Origin: an archaeon
GTDB taxonomy: Archaea; Aenigmatarchaeota; Aenigmatarchaeia; GW2011-AR5
Assembly (NCBI GenBank): GCA_028279825.1
Contig: JANQNA010000001.1
Location: forward strand, 57,681 to 121,680
DNA length: 64,000 nucleotides
Reading direction: 5' to 3'
Of the stretch, positions 7,962 to 15,214 are shown piece after piece (the first letter of the stretch is position 1; each line of letters begins with the position of its first letter). The notes beneath the pieces are model-generated. The model had not been told where the DNA came from and ran no database searches. It was given only the letters and a program-made list of their open reading frames with translations. The translations under genes and the position numbers were made by a program.

Positions 7962-8918
7962 ATGTACGATATTATTATAATTGGTGCAGGTGCAGCAGGA
8001 TTGACATCTGCGATATACACCGGTAGAAAGAAAATGAAGACATTGGTTGTCAGTGTTGATATAGGCGGGCAGACACTTTTAACAGAGCACATTGAGAACT
8101 ATCCCGGTTATACGGAAGAAACTCCGGGATTTCCCAGCGGCCCGAAACTTATGCAACTGTTTGACACACAGGCAAAGAAGTTTGGAGCTGAATTCACATC
8201 CGGTAAAGTGAACAAACTTGAGAAAACAGGCAACGGATTCAAGGCCAGCCTGACAAACGGTGAGACGTATGAAGCAAAAGCTATAGTACTTGCATACGGA
8301 AAAGTTCCAAGAAGTCTTGGCGTGCCGGGAGAGGACAAGTTTATAGGACGTGGTGTGAGTACATGTGCAACATGTGACGCACCAATCTTCAAGGGTAAGA
8401 CAGTAGCGGTTATCGGCGGAGGAAATTCGGCGGTGGAAGCGGCTGAGCTTCTGACAAAGTATGCTACAAAGGTATATCTGATTCATAGAAGAGACGCATT
8501 TCGGGCGGATGAAGTTACAATAGAGCGGGTGAAGAAACTGCCAAACATAGAGTTTGTTCTTGATACCGTACCTACGGAAATCAAAGGAGAAAAATTCGTA
8601 AAGGGAATTGGTATAGAAAATTCAAAGACAAAGGAGAAAAGAGAACTGGAAGTTGGCGGGGTTTTTGTGGAAATTGGCTATGTAATAGAAACGGATTTCG
8701 TAAAGGATCTTGTAAAAATAAACGAGAAAAATGAACTGATAGTTAATGAGTCCGGTGAAACAAGCTGCCCTGGTATATTTGCAGCCGGTGATCTTTCCAG
8801 CTTTCCATACAAACAGACAATAATTTCTGCTGGTCAGGGTGCAATGGCAGCTCTGACAGCTTACGAATACGTTATGAAACTTGAAGGTAAAACCGGTGCT
8901 AGAATAGACTGGAGTTAA
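7962..8918 (+). CDS. trxB: Thioredoxin reductase (FAD/NAD(P)H)
   Basis: 318 residues, standard length. It transfers electrons from NAD(P)H through FAD to thioredoxin or glutaredoxin-like partners. FAD-binding GAGAAGLTSAIYTGR is at 8-22, the redox-active C-A-T-C lies in VSTCATCDAP near 136-139, the pyridine-nucleotide motif GGGNSAVEAAELL follows, the HRRDAFRA segment suggests NADPH preference, and the C-terminal FAD motif is GIFAAGDLSS. An aggtgat SD lies 7 bases before the ATG. It is likely co-transcribed with the membrane HTH gene 7 bases downstream. It is the probable reductant for the glutaredoxin-like proteins at 9637 and 11987. Confidence 0.95.
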   Translation: MYDIIIIGAGAAGLTSAIYTGRKKMKTLVVSVDIGGQTLLTEHIENYPGYTEETPGFPSGPKLMQLFDTQAKKFGAEFTSGKVNKLEKTGNGFKASLTNGETYEAKAIVLAYGKVPRSLGVPGEDKFIGRGVSTCATCDAPIFKGKTVAVIGGGNSAVEAAELLTKYATKVYLIHRRDAFRADEVTIERVKKLPNIEFVLDTVPTEIKGEKFVKGIGIENSKTKEKRELEVGGVFVEIGYVIETDFVKDLVKINEKNELIVNESGETSCPGIFAAGDLSSFPYKQTIISAGQGAMAALTAYEYVMKLEGKTGARIDWS

Positions 8919-8924
8919 ATCATA

Positions 8925-9389
8925 ATGTTCGATAGAAAGAAAACGGGTGCCATAATAATCGGGTTTTCCATTGCACTCTTTGTCGCAATTATTTTTGAAT
9001 CACTGGCCTTCCAGCAGGTCAATGTTCTTGTTCATACAGGCTGTAATCTGCCGGAGGGCATATGCCCGGCAAACAATCCATTGCCTTATGAATCATTTGT
9101 GCCGCTGACAATCAACACACTGCTCCTGTTCTTTGGTCTTTACCTGCTGTTCGCTGGGGACGAAAAACCTATACGAGCAAAACCTGCACCGTCCGGATTA
9201 GGCACAGAGGAAAAGCGTGTGTATAAGATGGTAAGCGACAACGGGGCCATGCTACAAAGTGAAATAATAGAAAAGACCGGTATTAGTAAAGTGAAGATGA
9301 CGCGAATTCTTGATAAACTGGAAGCAAAACAGGTTATAGAAAGACAAAGAAGAGGCATGACTAACCTGGTAAAAATAAAAACGGATTAA
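8925..9389 (+). CDS. Membrane-bound winged-helix regulator
   Basis: 154 residues. Two transmembrane helices (about 8-27 and 62-80) flank a short outside loop containing two Cys (HTGCNLPEGICPANN). A cytoplasmic winged helix-turn-helix follows (about 95-150): EEKRVYKMVSDNGAMLQSEIIEKTGISKVKMTRILDKLEAKQVIERQRRGMTN. It resembles the MarR/IclR-like wHTH attached to the membrane in many archaea. The gene starts 7 bases after trxB. A membrane HTH with an outside Cys pair beside trxB suggests thiol-redox control of transcription, which is inference only. Confidence 0.75.
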   Translation: MFDRKKTGAIIIGFSIALFVAIIFESLAFQQVNVLVHTGCNLPEGICPANNPLPYESFVPLTINTLLLFFGLYLLFAGDEKPIRAKPAPSGLGTEEKRVYKMVSDNGAMLQSEIIEKTGISKVKMTRILDKLEAKQVIERQRRGMTNLVKIKTD

Positions 9390-9461
9390 CTCAATATAGG
9401 AGAGTTAAAAAAGAAAAACAAAACTAGTCTTGTAACTTTCCCTAAGTAAAGAGAAGTTAAT

Positions 9462-9560
9462 TTATTGTCCTTCTGGAGCTGGCTCTTCTGGCTGGCCTTC
9501 TGGTGCTGGTTCTTCTGGCTGGCCTTCGCCCTCTCCACCTTCATCATATCTGAATTTCAT
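9462..9560 (-). CDS. Predicted 32-residue acidic Pro/Glu/Gly-rich peptide
   Basis: Reverse-strand frame: ATG at 9560, TAA at 9464-9462. It starts MKFRYDEGGEGE and continues with two copies of GQPEEPAPE, ending GQ. The DNA of the two copies is a nearly exact 27-base tandem repeat. A GTGAT SD-like sequence lies 5 bases before the ATG, and a TATA-like tttatacg lies about 30 bases upstream (9591-9598). It is probably an intrinsically disordered micropeptide. The hydrophobic Trp/Phe-rich frame on the other strand looks like its shadow. Coding is supported by codon pattern, SD and promoter only. Confidence 0.5.
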   Translation of the reverse strand: MKFRYDEGGEGEGQPEEPAPEGQPEEPAPEGQ

Positions 9561-9586
9561 GATAAATCACTATGTCACATTTGGTA

Positions 9587-9600
9587 CAGAACGTATAAAT
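9587..9600 (-). promoter_or_regulatory. TATA promoter with downstream CGTTCTG element
   Basis: Read on the minus strand this is ATTTATACGTTCTG, a TATA box followed directly by CGTTCTG and placed 27-40 bases before the micropeptide ATG (9560). Nearly the same arrangement precedes the genes starting at 59669 and 63954. Confidence 0.45.
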
Positions 9601-9636
9601 ATGTTAGTATTCTATGGATATTTCTGGTGATTGAAC

Positions 9637-9867
9637 ATGAATGTGAAAATTTACACAACAAACCATTGTCCATACTGTCATCAGGCAAAGGACTTCTTCA
9701 AAGAAAAAAAAGTTGAATTCAAAGAAATTAACGTCGAGGAAAACCCTCAAGCGGCAGAAGAGATGGTTGAGAAGTCGGGACAGATGGGCGTGCCTGTAAT
9801 AGAGATAGATGGCCAGATTATAGTTGGTTTTAACAAGCCTGCAATAGAAAAAGCTTTGAAAAAGTAG
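9637..9867 (+). CDS. Glutaredoxin/NrdH-like redoxin (CPYC)
   Basis: 76 residues from ATG 9637, with SD ggtga 6 bases upstream (a TTG two codons earlier is possible). VKIYTTNHCPYCHQAKDFF carries the CPYC active site. G-V-P-V (QMGVPVIEIDGQ) is the cis-Pro loop and GFNKPAIEKAL the C-terminal helix. Length and sequence fit the small glutaredoxin/NrdH-like redoxins reduced by thioredoxin reductase, such as the TrxB encoded 700 bases upstream. A paralog lies at 11987-12211. Possible targets include the ribonucleotide reductase encoded at 15659. Confidence 0.88.
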   Translation: MNVKIYTTNHCPYCHQAKDFFKEKKVEFKEINVEENPQAAEEMVEKSGQMGVPVIEIDGQIIVGFNKPAIEKALKK

Positions 9868-9886
9868 GCATTTTCTGGTAATTCTT

Positions 9887-11059
9887 ATGAAAGATGCTTT
9901 GGATCTGCATAAAAAACATACGGGAAAATTGGAGGTAAAATCAAAAATCCCTGTTGAGAATAGTGAGACCCTTTCTTTGGTATATACACCGGGTGTTGCT
10001 GATGTGTCATCGACTATTGCCAAAGACAAAAAAATGGTTTATGATTATACGATAAAAAGAAACACAATTGGCGTGGTCACAGACGGATCGGCTGTTCTTG
10101 GTTTAGGGAATATCGGCCCTGAAGCTGCGCTTCCGGTGATGGAAGGAAAGGCTTTGCTTTTCAAAGAGTTAGCCGGCGTGGATGCGTTTCCTATATGTCT
10201 TGCTACGCAAGATACGGAGGAAATAATAAAGACTGTAAAGTATCTGGCACCTGTTTTTGGTGGGATAAATTTAGAAGATATTTCTGCTCCCAGATGTTTT
10301 GAGATTGAGAGGGCTCTACAGGACATAGGAATTCCTGTTTTTCATGATGATCAGCACGGAACGGCTATAGTCATACATGCTGCTCTTGTAAATGCATCAA
10401 AGCTTGTTGGGAAAAAGATTGAGGATCTAAAAGTCGTGATCAACGGTGCCGGTGCAGCCGGATTGTCAGTGGCTAGTTTACTTGGATGCTTTGAGATAAG
10501 CAAAAATGTTTGTACTTCTGTCAAGGATATTATCATTTGTGACACGAAAGGGACGATCTACGAAGGGCGGGAGCTGAATAATAAATACAAAGAAAATGTG
10601 GCATCCTTCACCAACAAGAACAAAGTAAAAGGCACGCTCAAAGACGCGATAAAAGATGCTGATGTTTTTATTGGCGTATCCAAAGGCAACATAGTTACGA
10701 AGGAAATGGTCCAGTCAATGGCGAAAAATCCTATAATATTTGCAATGGCAAATCCTATTCCGGAAATCATGCCTGAAGATGCGAAGCAGGCAGGTGCAGC
10801 TATTGTTGGAACCGGACGCAGTGACTTTCCGAATCAGATCAACAACGCGTTAGCGTTTCCCGGAGTATTCAGGGGCGCAATAGATGCCAAGGCAACAAAA
10901 ATTACGAATGAGATGAAGATTGCCGCTGCAAATGCACTGGCTTCCAGCGTTACACCTTCAGCGGAACGCATACTGCCGGCTGTATTGGAAAAGGAATTTG
11001 TCAGGAAAATCGCCGAGGCAGTAAAACAGGAAGCCTTAAGACAGGGAGTTACTAGATAG
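9887..11059 (+). CDS. Malic enzyme (NAD(P)-dependent, MaeB/SfcA-like short form)
   Basis: 390 residues. It oxidatively decarboxylates malate to pyruvate. N-terminal GKLEVKSKIPV and LVYTPGVADVS are family marks. FGGINLEDISAPRCFEIE and PVFHDDQHGTAIV form the metal/malate site (E-D...D-D). The Rossmann motif is VINGAGAAGLSVASLL near 188, and MANPIPEI and NQINNALAFPGVFRGA follow. It is the short bacterial/archaeal form without a phosphotransacetylase domain. A central-carbon link to pyruvate makes sense in a small-genome fermenter. The 3' end overlaps the small Cys-rich gene on the other strand. Confidence 0.93.
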   Translation: MKDALDLHKKHTGKLEVKSKIPVENSETLSLVYTPGVADVSSTIAKDKKMVYDYTIKRNTIGVVTDGSAVLGLGNIGPEAALPVMEGKALLFKELAGVDAFPICLATQDTEEIIKTVKYLAPVFGGINLEDISAPRCFEIERALQDIGIPVFHDDQHGTAIVIHAALVNASKLVGKKIEDLKVVINGAGAAGLSVASLLGCFEISKNVCTSVKDIIICDTKGTIYEGRELNNKYKENVASFTNKNKVKGTLKDAIKDADVFIGVSKGNIVTKEMVQSMAKNPIIFAMANPIPEIMPEDAKQAGAAIVGTGRSDFPNQINNALAFPGVFRGAIDAKATKITNEMKIAAANALASSVTPSAERILPAVLEKEFVRKIAEAVKQEALRQGVTR

Positions 11060-11180
11060 CGCATACACAGGAAGCGCCTGCTTCTACGCAATCTTTAGCA
11101 TGTTCATTGCAATAAGACACTCCAATCTCTTCCTTCACACCCAAAAGATTTCCTTCTTTACCGCATACAATGCACGTCAT
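11052..11180 (-). CDS. 42-residue Cys-rich protein
   Basis: Reverse-strand frame: ATG at 11180, TAG at 11054-11052. It starts MTCIVCGKEGNLLG, continues YCNEHAKDC, and ends ASCVCAI. Cys at 3, 6, 24, 31, 38 and 40 and His at 27 give a C-x2-C...C-x2-H...C...C-x-C arrangement typical of a small zinc ribbon or metal-binding peptide. It overlaps the malic enzyme stop by 8 bases in convergent orientation. SD is weak. I do not recognise a family, but the regular metal-ligand spacing argues for a real gene. Confidence 0.6.
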   Translation of the reverse strand: MTCIVCGKEGNLLGVKEEIGVSYCNEHAKDCVEAGASCVCAI

Positions 11181-11236
11181 AAGAATAATCAAGATTCAGA
11201 AAACTTATCTGTATGGTTTAATGTTAAAACTAGAAT

Positions 11237-11872
11237 TTACTCTGATACATCTACATGTCCGTCTATCAGCATTCTGCCAAGCGAGGTTAAGGTGATCTCG
11301 GACCTGCCTTTCTTTTCGCGAACCTCAACAAGACCCATCTGGACAAGCCCTTCTGACTTACGATTACCGTTAATATGGTAAGAGATAAGAGGAAGACTCA
11401 TTTTCAGCTTTGTTGATAATTCCTCAAAGGACTTGCAGCAGGCTTCGTCCTCATTAATCAGATTAAGTATGGAAAGTTTCTTGTCAGGAATCATTTTGTA
11501 GTATGAGAATTTTAAAACCGGCAGCATCTGGACGACAGGTCCCTCGACTGCAAAGGCCTTCAGCCCGTTAACAAAGGCTGCAGATGTTGCTGCGCATCTT
11601 GTATGACGATCACCGGTAGCAACATTGATCAGAATGTTTTCTAAACCCGGCTTTATCTCTGCTATTGTCTTAAAAACAGACTCCCAGGATCCGTCTACTT
11701 CTATGCTTTTCACAGGTATCTTGAATTTTTTTAGTTCTTTTTCAACTTTCTTTGCATCGTTATCATAATTCTTCGGAGTAATCAAGATTACCTTTTCCGT
11801 AGGAAACTCCCTTATACCGACAAAAAGCGCGTCTATCTTATCGCCGACAGGCGCAATTACTGTGTGTTTCAT
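11237..11872 (-). CDS. CARF-domain / winged-helix transcription regulator (HFX_2341/Csa3-like)
   Basis: 211 residues from ATG 11872 (MKHTVIAPVGDKIDALFVGI); an ATG 24 bases upstream is possible, but a TATA-like cttatatg overlaps it. Residues 1-120 look like a CARF/Rossmann ligand-binding domain: first-strand G-D-K, VILITPKNYDND, and ILINVATGDRHTRCAATSAAF, which corresponds to the family's N-x-T-G-G-T-K nucleotide loop. The C-terminal part (140-211) is a winged helix: SFEELSTKLKMSLPLISYHINGNRKSEGLVQMGLVEVREKKGRSEITLTSLG. This architecture senses (cyclic) oligonucleotides in CRISPR-linked relatives. No CRISPR or cas gene is in this window. Confidence 0.75.
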   Translation of the reverse strand: MKHTVIAPVGDKIDALFVGIREFPTEKVILITPKNYDNDAKKVEKELKKFKIPVKSIEVDGSWESVFKTIAEIKPGLENILINVATGDRHTRCAATSAAFVNGLKAFAVEGPVVQMLPVLKFSYYKMIPDKKLSILNLINEDEACCKSFEELSTKLKMSLPLISYHINGNRKSEGLVQMGLVEVREKKGRSEITLTSLGRMLIDGHVDVSE

Positions 11873-11986
11873 AGGAATAGCTTCACGGAAACGCATATAA
11901 GCCTTTTTTGAAGTGTTAAATCATGGATTTAACCCTAAAATATGGTCTTTATTGCCGCCTAAAACGATCTAAAATAGGTGATTTAG

Positions 11987-12211
11987 ATGATAACGATTTA
12001 TACGACAAACCATTGTCCTTATTGTACAATGGCAAAGGATTTTTTCAAACAGAACAAAATAGAGTTTCTGGAGAAAAATGTTGAAGAAAATCAGGCTGCT
12101 GCTGAAGAAATGATTGAGAAATCAGGCCAGATGGGCGTACCTGTCATAGAAGTTAACGGGAAGATAATTGTTGGATTTAACAAAACAGCCATAGAGAAGG
12201 AGATGGCGTGA
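11987..12211 (+). CDS. Glutaredoxin/NrdH-like redoxin (CPYC), second copy
   Basis: 74 residues, strongly similar to the protein at 9637-9867: MITIYTTNHCPYCTMAKDFF with CPYC, GQMGVPVIEVNGKIIVGFNK and the closing helix. An aggtgat SD lies 5 bases before the ATG. It is separated by one base from the following SDR gene, so the two are probably co-transcribed. It is likely a cytosolic dithiol electron carrier fed by TrxB. The paralog suggests split duties, for example NrdJ and methionine sulfoxide or exported-protein pathways, but the sequence does not say which. Confidence 0.88.
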   Translation: MITIYTTNHCPYCTMAKDFFKQNKIEFLEKNVEENQAAAEEMIEKSGQMGVPVIEVNGKIIVGFNKTAIEKEMA

Positions 12212-12212
12212 T

Positions 12213-12998
12213 ATGGATCCAAGAGGTAAATTAGCTTTAGTTACAGGTGCCGGCAGGGAAGGCAGAATAGGAGCCGGCCTGGCAGGACGCCTCGCAAGAG
12301 AAGGTGCTGACGTTATTATACACTATAGGTCTGATGAAGAGGAAGCTAGAAGAGTTGCTGATCATGTTGGCCAATATGGTAAAGTGGAACTTGTCCGGGC
12401 AGATTTGTCTGATTACAGACAAGTTGCTGAAATGTTTCAATCATTAACTCCTGAGATTGTTGTGAATAATGCATCAGTATTCAGGAAGTCTTCACTACCC
12501 CCGGAATTGCCATTCCAAGAATACATGGCTCATATTGATTCCGTATTGAGGCAAAACGCTGAAGGAAACCTGTTAGGACCCTTAAGAGTTACGGAGGCTG
12601 CAATACACAAGCTCCTTGGTGAACAGAAACAGGGTGTTATTGTTTTCATAGGTGACGCGTCTATATACAGAGGGTTTGCATATCCGGTTGACCGTGCTAT
12701 ATACGCGATGACAAAGTCTTACATGGAACATTTAGATCCTTACACAAGAGAGTACGGGAAGAGAGGACTTCGTTTCGGTGCAGTCCTCAACGGTGCAATG
12801 CTGCCAACCCGGAATACCAGGCCTGAGGCGATAGAAGTTATGAAACGTCAGACGAATGTACCTGATGATATACTTGACCCATGGCTTGGTGTTGAACCTG
12901 TGGCTGATGAGATGATGCATTTTGTAAGATCCGATCATCTTAACGGTACACGATCACTGGTAGACGGCGGAAGAGTTCCATGGTCGCCGGACGAGTGA
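12213..12998 (+). CDS. Short-chain dehydrogenase, pteridine reductase/FolM-like
   Basis: 261 residues. The Rossmann start is LALVTGAGREGRIGAGLAGRLAREGADVIIHYR. VVNNASVFRKS carries N-N-A-S where most SDRs have N-N-A-G, a feature of pteridine reductases (PTR1/FolM). The catalytic Ser is in FIGDASIYRG, Y-x-x-x-K in YAMTKSYMEH, and the closing segment is GTRSLVDGGRVPW. Such enzymes reduce dihydropterins or dihydrofolate with NADPH. Together with ThyA and DHFR in the same region this suggests active folate/pterin metabolism. The exact substrate cannot be proved. It starts one base after the redoxin. Confidence 0.8.
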   Translation: MDPRGKLALVTGAGREGRIGAGLAGRLAREGADVIIHYRSDEEEARRVADHVGQYGKVELVRADLSDYRQVAEMFQSLTPEIVVNNASVFRKSSLPPELPFQEYMAHIDSVLRQNAEGNLLGPLRVTEAAIHKLLGEQKQGVIVFIGDASIYRGFAYPVDRAIYAMTKSYMEHLDPYTREYGKRGLRFGAVLNGAMLPTRNTRPEAIEVMKRQTNVPDDILDPWLGVEPVADEMMHFVRSDHLNGTRSLVDGGRVPWSPDE

Positions 12999-13023
12999 TT
13001 TAATATTAAATACAAGCTATATA

Positions 13024-13039
13024 GCAACTCAAGAGTTGC
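13024..13039. promoter_or_regulatory. Perfect short inverted repeat before the DUF3179 operon
   Basis: GCAACTC-AA-GAGTTGC has 7-base arms. It sits just after a TATA-like aagctatatagc and 20 bases before the 11-codon ORF. Its position around the likely transcription start fits an operator or a short 5' hairpin; a terminator of the upstream SDR gene is less likely because no T-tract follows. Confidence 0.4.
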
Positions 13040-13059
13040 AAATGTTTGAGGTGAAAAAT

Positions 13060-13095
13060 ATGGATGGAGACGAAGGCCACGGATGTGGATGCTAA
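13060..13095 (+). CDS. Predicted 11-residue leader peptide MDGDEGHGCGC
   Basis: ATG at 13060 and TAA at 13093, preceded by a strong SD (gaggtg, 6-base spacing). The stop codon overlaps the SD (aaggtgat) of the next gene. The peptide ends H-G-C-G-C, a plausible metal or redox motif. The arrangement suggests translational coupling or a regulatory upstream ORF for the DUF3179/TlpA pair. Length alone gives little statistical support. Confidence 0.35.
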   Translation: MDGDEGHGCGC

Positions 13096-13105
13096 GGTGA
13101 TTAAA

Positions 13106-14068
13106 ATGAGGAAAAACAGGATGTATTTTCTTTTTGTGATTGCGTTTGTTCTGGTAGCAATCGGCGCTGCGACAGCTATGCTGTCTATACAGGAAACGCA
13201 AACACACCAGCCTTCTTTGGAAGGCATAATGGTTACGGATGGTGTAAAACATACTGTACCGCTCAATGAGATTCTAACGGTTTTGCCACAGGATGCAATA
13301 CCAGCAATAGATGATCCCAATTTCGTATCAGCACAGAGTGCTGATGTCACTGAAGAAGACATTGTGCTTGGACTATTTTTTGAAGGCGAAGCCTATGCAT
13401 ATCCGATAAAAATAATGAACTGGCATGAAGTTGTAAATCAAAGGATAAACGGAGATCCTATATCTGTTACATATTGTCCGCTATGCGGTACGGGCATAGC
13501 TTTCAGTGGAATAATTGAAAACCAGGAGACAACATTTGGTGTTTCCGGCAAGCTATATAACTCGGATCTGGTGATGTACGATAGACTCACGGATAGTTAC
13601 TGGAGCCAGGTTGAAGGTGCGTCAATACAGGGTGAACTGGCCGGGGTAAAACTAACGCAAATATTCCTGGAAACGGCCCGCTGGAGGGACTGGGTAGCAA
13701 AATATCCGGACACATTGGTACTTTCGGAAGATACCGGATTCACCCGCGACTACAATTCGGATCCTTACGAGGGTTATGAGTTTGTAGACTCAGTTCGTTT
13801 TCCACTTAATAACAGAGACAATAGACTAGGGGTAAAGGAACGTGTCGTTGGAGTTGAAGTTGACGGCGCGTTCAAGGCCTATCCTGTTGAAACAGTCAGA
13901 GAGCAAAAGACTATTAATGATGAATTAAACGGAAAAGATTTGATAATTATAGAAGACCCTGATACATTTTCGATAAAGGTATTTTCTGGAGAAGAACAAT
14001 TACCAACGGTGGAAGGCTTCTGGTTTGCATGGGCGGCTTTTCATCCTGAAACGGAGGTTTACATATGA
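13106..14068 (+). CDS. DUF3179 family protein, membrane anchored
   Basis: 320 residues from ATG 13106, chosen for its strong SD aaggtgat; the frame is open 14 codons upstream. One transmembrane helix (about 5-26) precedes the extracytoplasmic DUF3179 domain: VLGLFFEGEAYAYPIKIMNWHEVVNQ, ISVTYCPLCGTGIAFSG (C-P-L-C), GKLYNSDLVMYDRLTDSYWSQ and GVEVDGAFKAYPVE. The family function is not established; the His and Cys positions suggest metal or cofactor binding. It overlaps the downstream TlpA-like thioredoxin by 4 bases (ATGA), so the partner probably acts on these cysteines. Confidence 0.85.
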   Translation: MRKNRMYFLFVIAFVLVAIGAATAMLSIQETQTHQPSLEGIMVTDGVKHTVPLNEILTVLPQDAIPAIDDPNFVSAQSADVTEEDIVLGLFFEGEAYAYPIKIMNWHEVVNQRINGDPISVTYCPLCGTGIAFSGIIENQETTFGVSGKLYNSDLVMYDRLTDSYWSQVEGASIQGELAGVKLTQIFLETARWRDWVAKYPDTLVLSEDTGFTRDYNSDPYEGYEFVDSVRFPLNNRDNRLGVKERVVGVEVDGAFKAYPVETVREQKTINDELNGKDLIIIEDPDTFSIKVFSGEEQLPTVEGFWFAWAAFHPETEVYI

Positions 14069-14574
14069 AAAACAAGATGATAATAATAATTCCTGCTGTT
14101 GTAATAGCGGTTGTAGTATTGTTCATTGGATTCAATACCCAGGTAGAGGCAACGCCCATAGATTTCACTAGTTACGAAGCGCCTGATTTTACAGTCACAA
14201 CAACAAACGGCGAGACACTTAGTCTAAGTGATATTGACAAACCGGTCATGGTTTATTTTACAGCAACCTGGTGTCCGTTCTGTAAAAAGGATCTGGAAGA
14301 GATGGAAAAGGTTTACGGACAGTATGAAGATGAAATAGAATTCGTTGCTGTTGATATGGATCTTAGGGAAAGCGCAGAAACATTTGACAGATACCAGAAA
14401 CAGAACGGTTTCCCGGGCATCTTTGCTACAGGCAACGAACAGATACTTTCTGATTACGATGTGTTTTCTACTACAACAAAGTATGGAATAAAAGACGGTG
14501 TTGTTGTTTTCAAAAGTATCGGACCGGTAAAATCAGAGACCTGGAACGAAATCCTGGCGTCACTAGTTAATTAA
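14065..14574 (+). CDS. TlpA-like membrane-anchored thioredoxin (WCPFC)
   Basis: 169 residues. One N-terminal transmembrane helix (about 4-24) and then a thioredoxin/AhpC-TSA-like domain: SYEAPDFTVTTTNGETLSLSDIDKPVMVYFTATWCPFCKKDL with active-site W-C-P-F-C-K at about 73-78. The cis-Pro position is not obvious (TTTKYGIKDGVVV), which is unusual. It probably reduces or oxidises Cys pairs outside the membrane, with the coupled DUF3179 protein as a natural partner. Translation is coupled through an ATGA overlap. Confidence 0.85.
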   Translation: MKNKMIIIIPAVVIAVVVLFIGFNTQVEATPIDFTSYEAPDFTVTTTNGETLSLSDIDKPVMVYFTATWCPFCKKDLEEMEKVYGQYEDEIEFVAVDMDLRESAETFDRYQKQNGFPGIFATGNEQILSDYDVFSTTTKYGIKDGVVVFKSIGPVKSETWNEILASLVN

Positions 14575-14584
14575 GAGTCCTGTT

Positions 14585-15031
14585 TTATTCTTCTATGAAT
14601 TCCTGACTGGGCTCGTCGAATAATCTGACATTTATACCAACTTCCACTAGATGAGAGTGACCGTCACTTGTATCAAAAACTGTTTCATACTCGAACCAGT
14701 TCGTGTATGCACCGTCTTCGTCTACTTCATCGTCTAAAAACCGGCAGTCATAAGGTACACCGAAGAAGTCACGGTCCCGGGAAACCGTCACAACTTCCTT
14801 TACACCTATTTTCCTTAGCATTCTAGCAACCCATTCAGAAGGAGTAAAATATGTGCCTTCAAAATCAACACATTTTGCATTGCATGAAATCGGATCAAAC
14901 GCAACAGAAGGAGTGAATACAGGCTCCAATTCTCCGCGTTTCATTTGATAAACAGTTAATACGGTCCCTTCGTCTTCTCTGTCGCATTCACGATGATCAA
15001 AAACAATATATTTACCTTCCAACGGATGCAT
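14585..15031 (-). CDS. Unidentified acidic protein
   Basis: 148 residues (MHPLEGKYIVFDHRECDRED), no signal peptide or membrane helix, acidic, with four Cys (C16, C50, C54 and one in PYDCRF). Mixed alpha/beta composition and a C-terminal SHLVEVGINVRLFDEPSQEF strand. I do not recognise a family. It stands alone on the minus strand between the TlpA gene and the nrdR promoter. AT-rich sequence gaaaatatatttaaacg just upstream would serve as promoter. Codon use looks like its neighbours, so it is likely a real gene. Confidence 0.6.
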   Translation of the reverse strand: MHPLEGKYIVFDHRECDREDEGTVLTVYQMKRGELEPVFTPSVAFDPISCNAKCVDFEGTYFTPSEWVARMLRKIGVKEVVTVSRDRDFFGVPYDCRFLDDEVDEDGAYTNWFEYETVFDTSDGHSHLVEVGINVRLFDEPSQEFIEE

Positions 15032-15142
15032 ACATAAATTTCCCGAAAATATATTTAAACGATGTCACCTGACAGTGAAAATGGGCGTAACTTCCTAAAA
15101 GTCATTTCACATTTGCAAAATATATTACGAAAATCGATTTTC

Positions 15143-15207
15143 TTTATATATGTCCGACGTATACAATATGTTGTGTGTGTTTCACATGAGAACACAACAT
15201 ATTGGGG
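15143..15207 (+). promoter_or_regulatory. nrdR-nrdJ promoter with two NrdR-box-like sites
   Basis: A TATA box (tttatata, 15143-15150) is followed by atacaatatgttgtgt at 15161-15176 and acacaacatattgggg at 15192-15207. Each resembles the bacterial NrdR box ACACAATATATTGTGT. They sit 31 bases apart centre to centre, the helical phasing typical of NrdR box pairs. Together they form a perfect 13-base inverted repeat (15164-15176 with 15192-15204). NrdR is encoded by the very next gene, so this is a candidate autoregulatory operator. Confidence 0.7.
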
Positions 15208-15214
15208 TGTCTAA

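Noticed and set aside
9465..9716. Trp/Phe-rich plus-strand frame
   Set aside because: Mirror image of the acidic repeat micropeptide on the minus strand; composition (WLFWLAFWCWFFWLAF) is typical of antisense reading of Gln/Pro/Glu codons.
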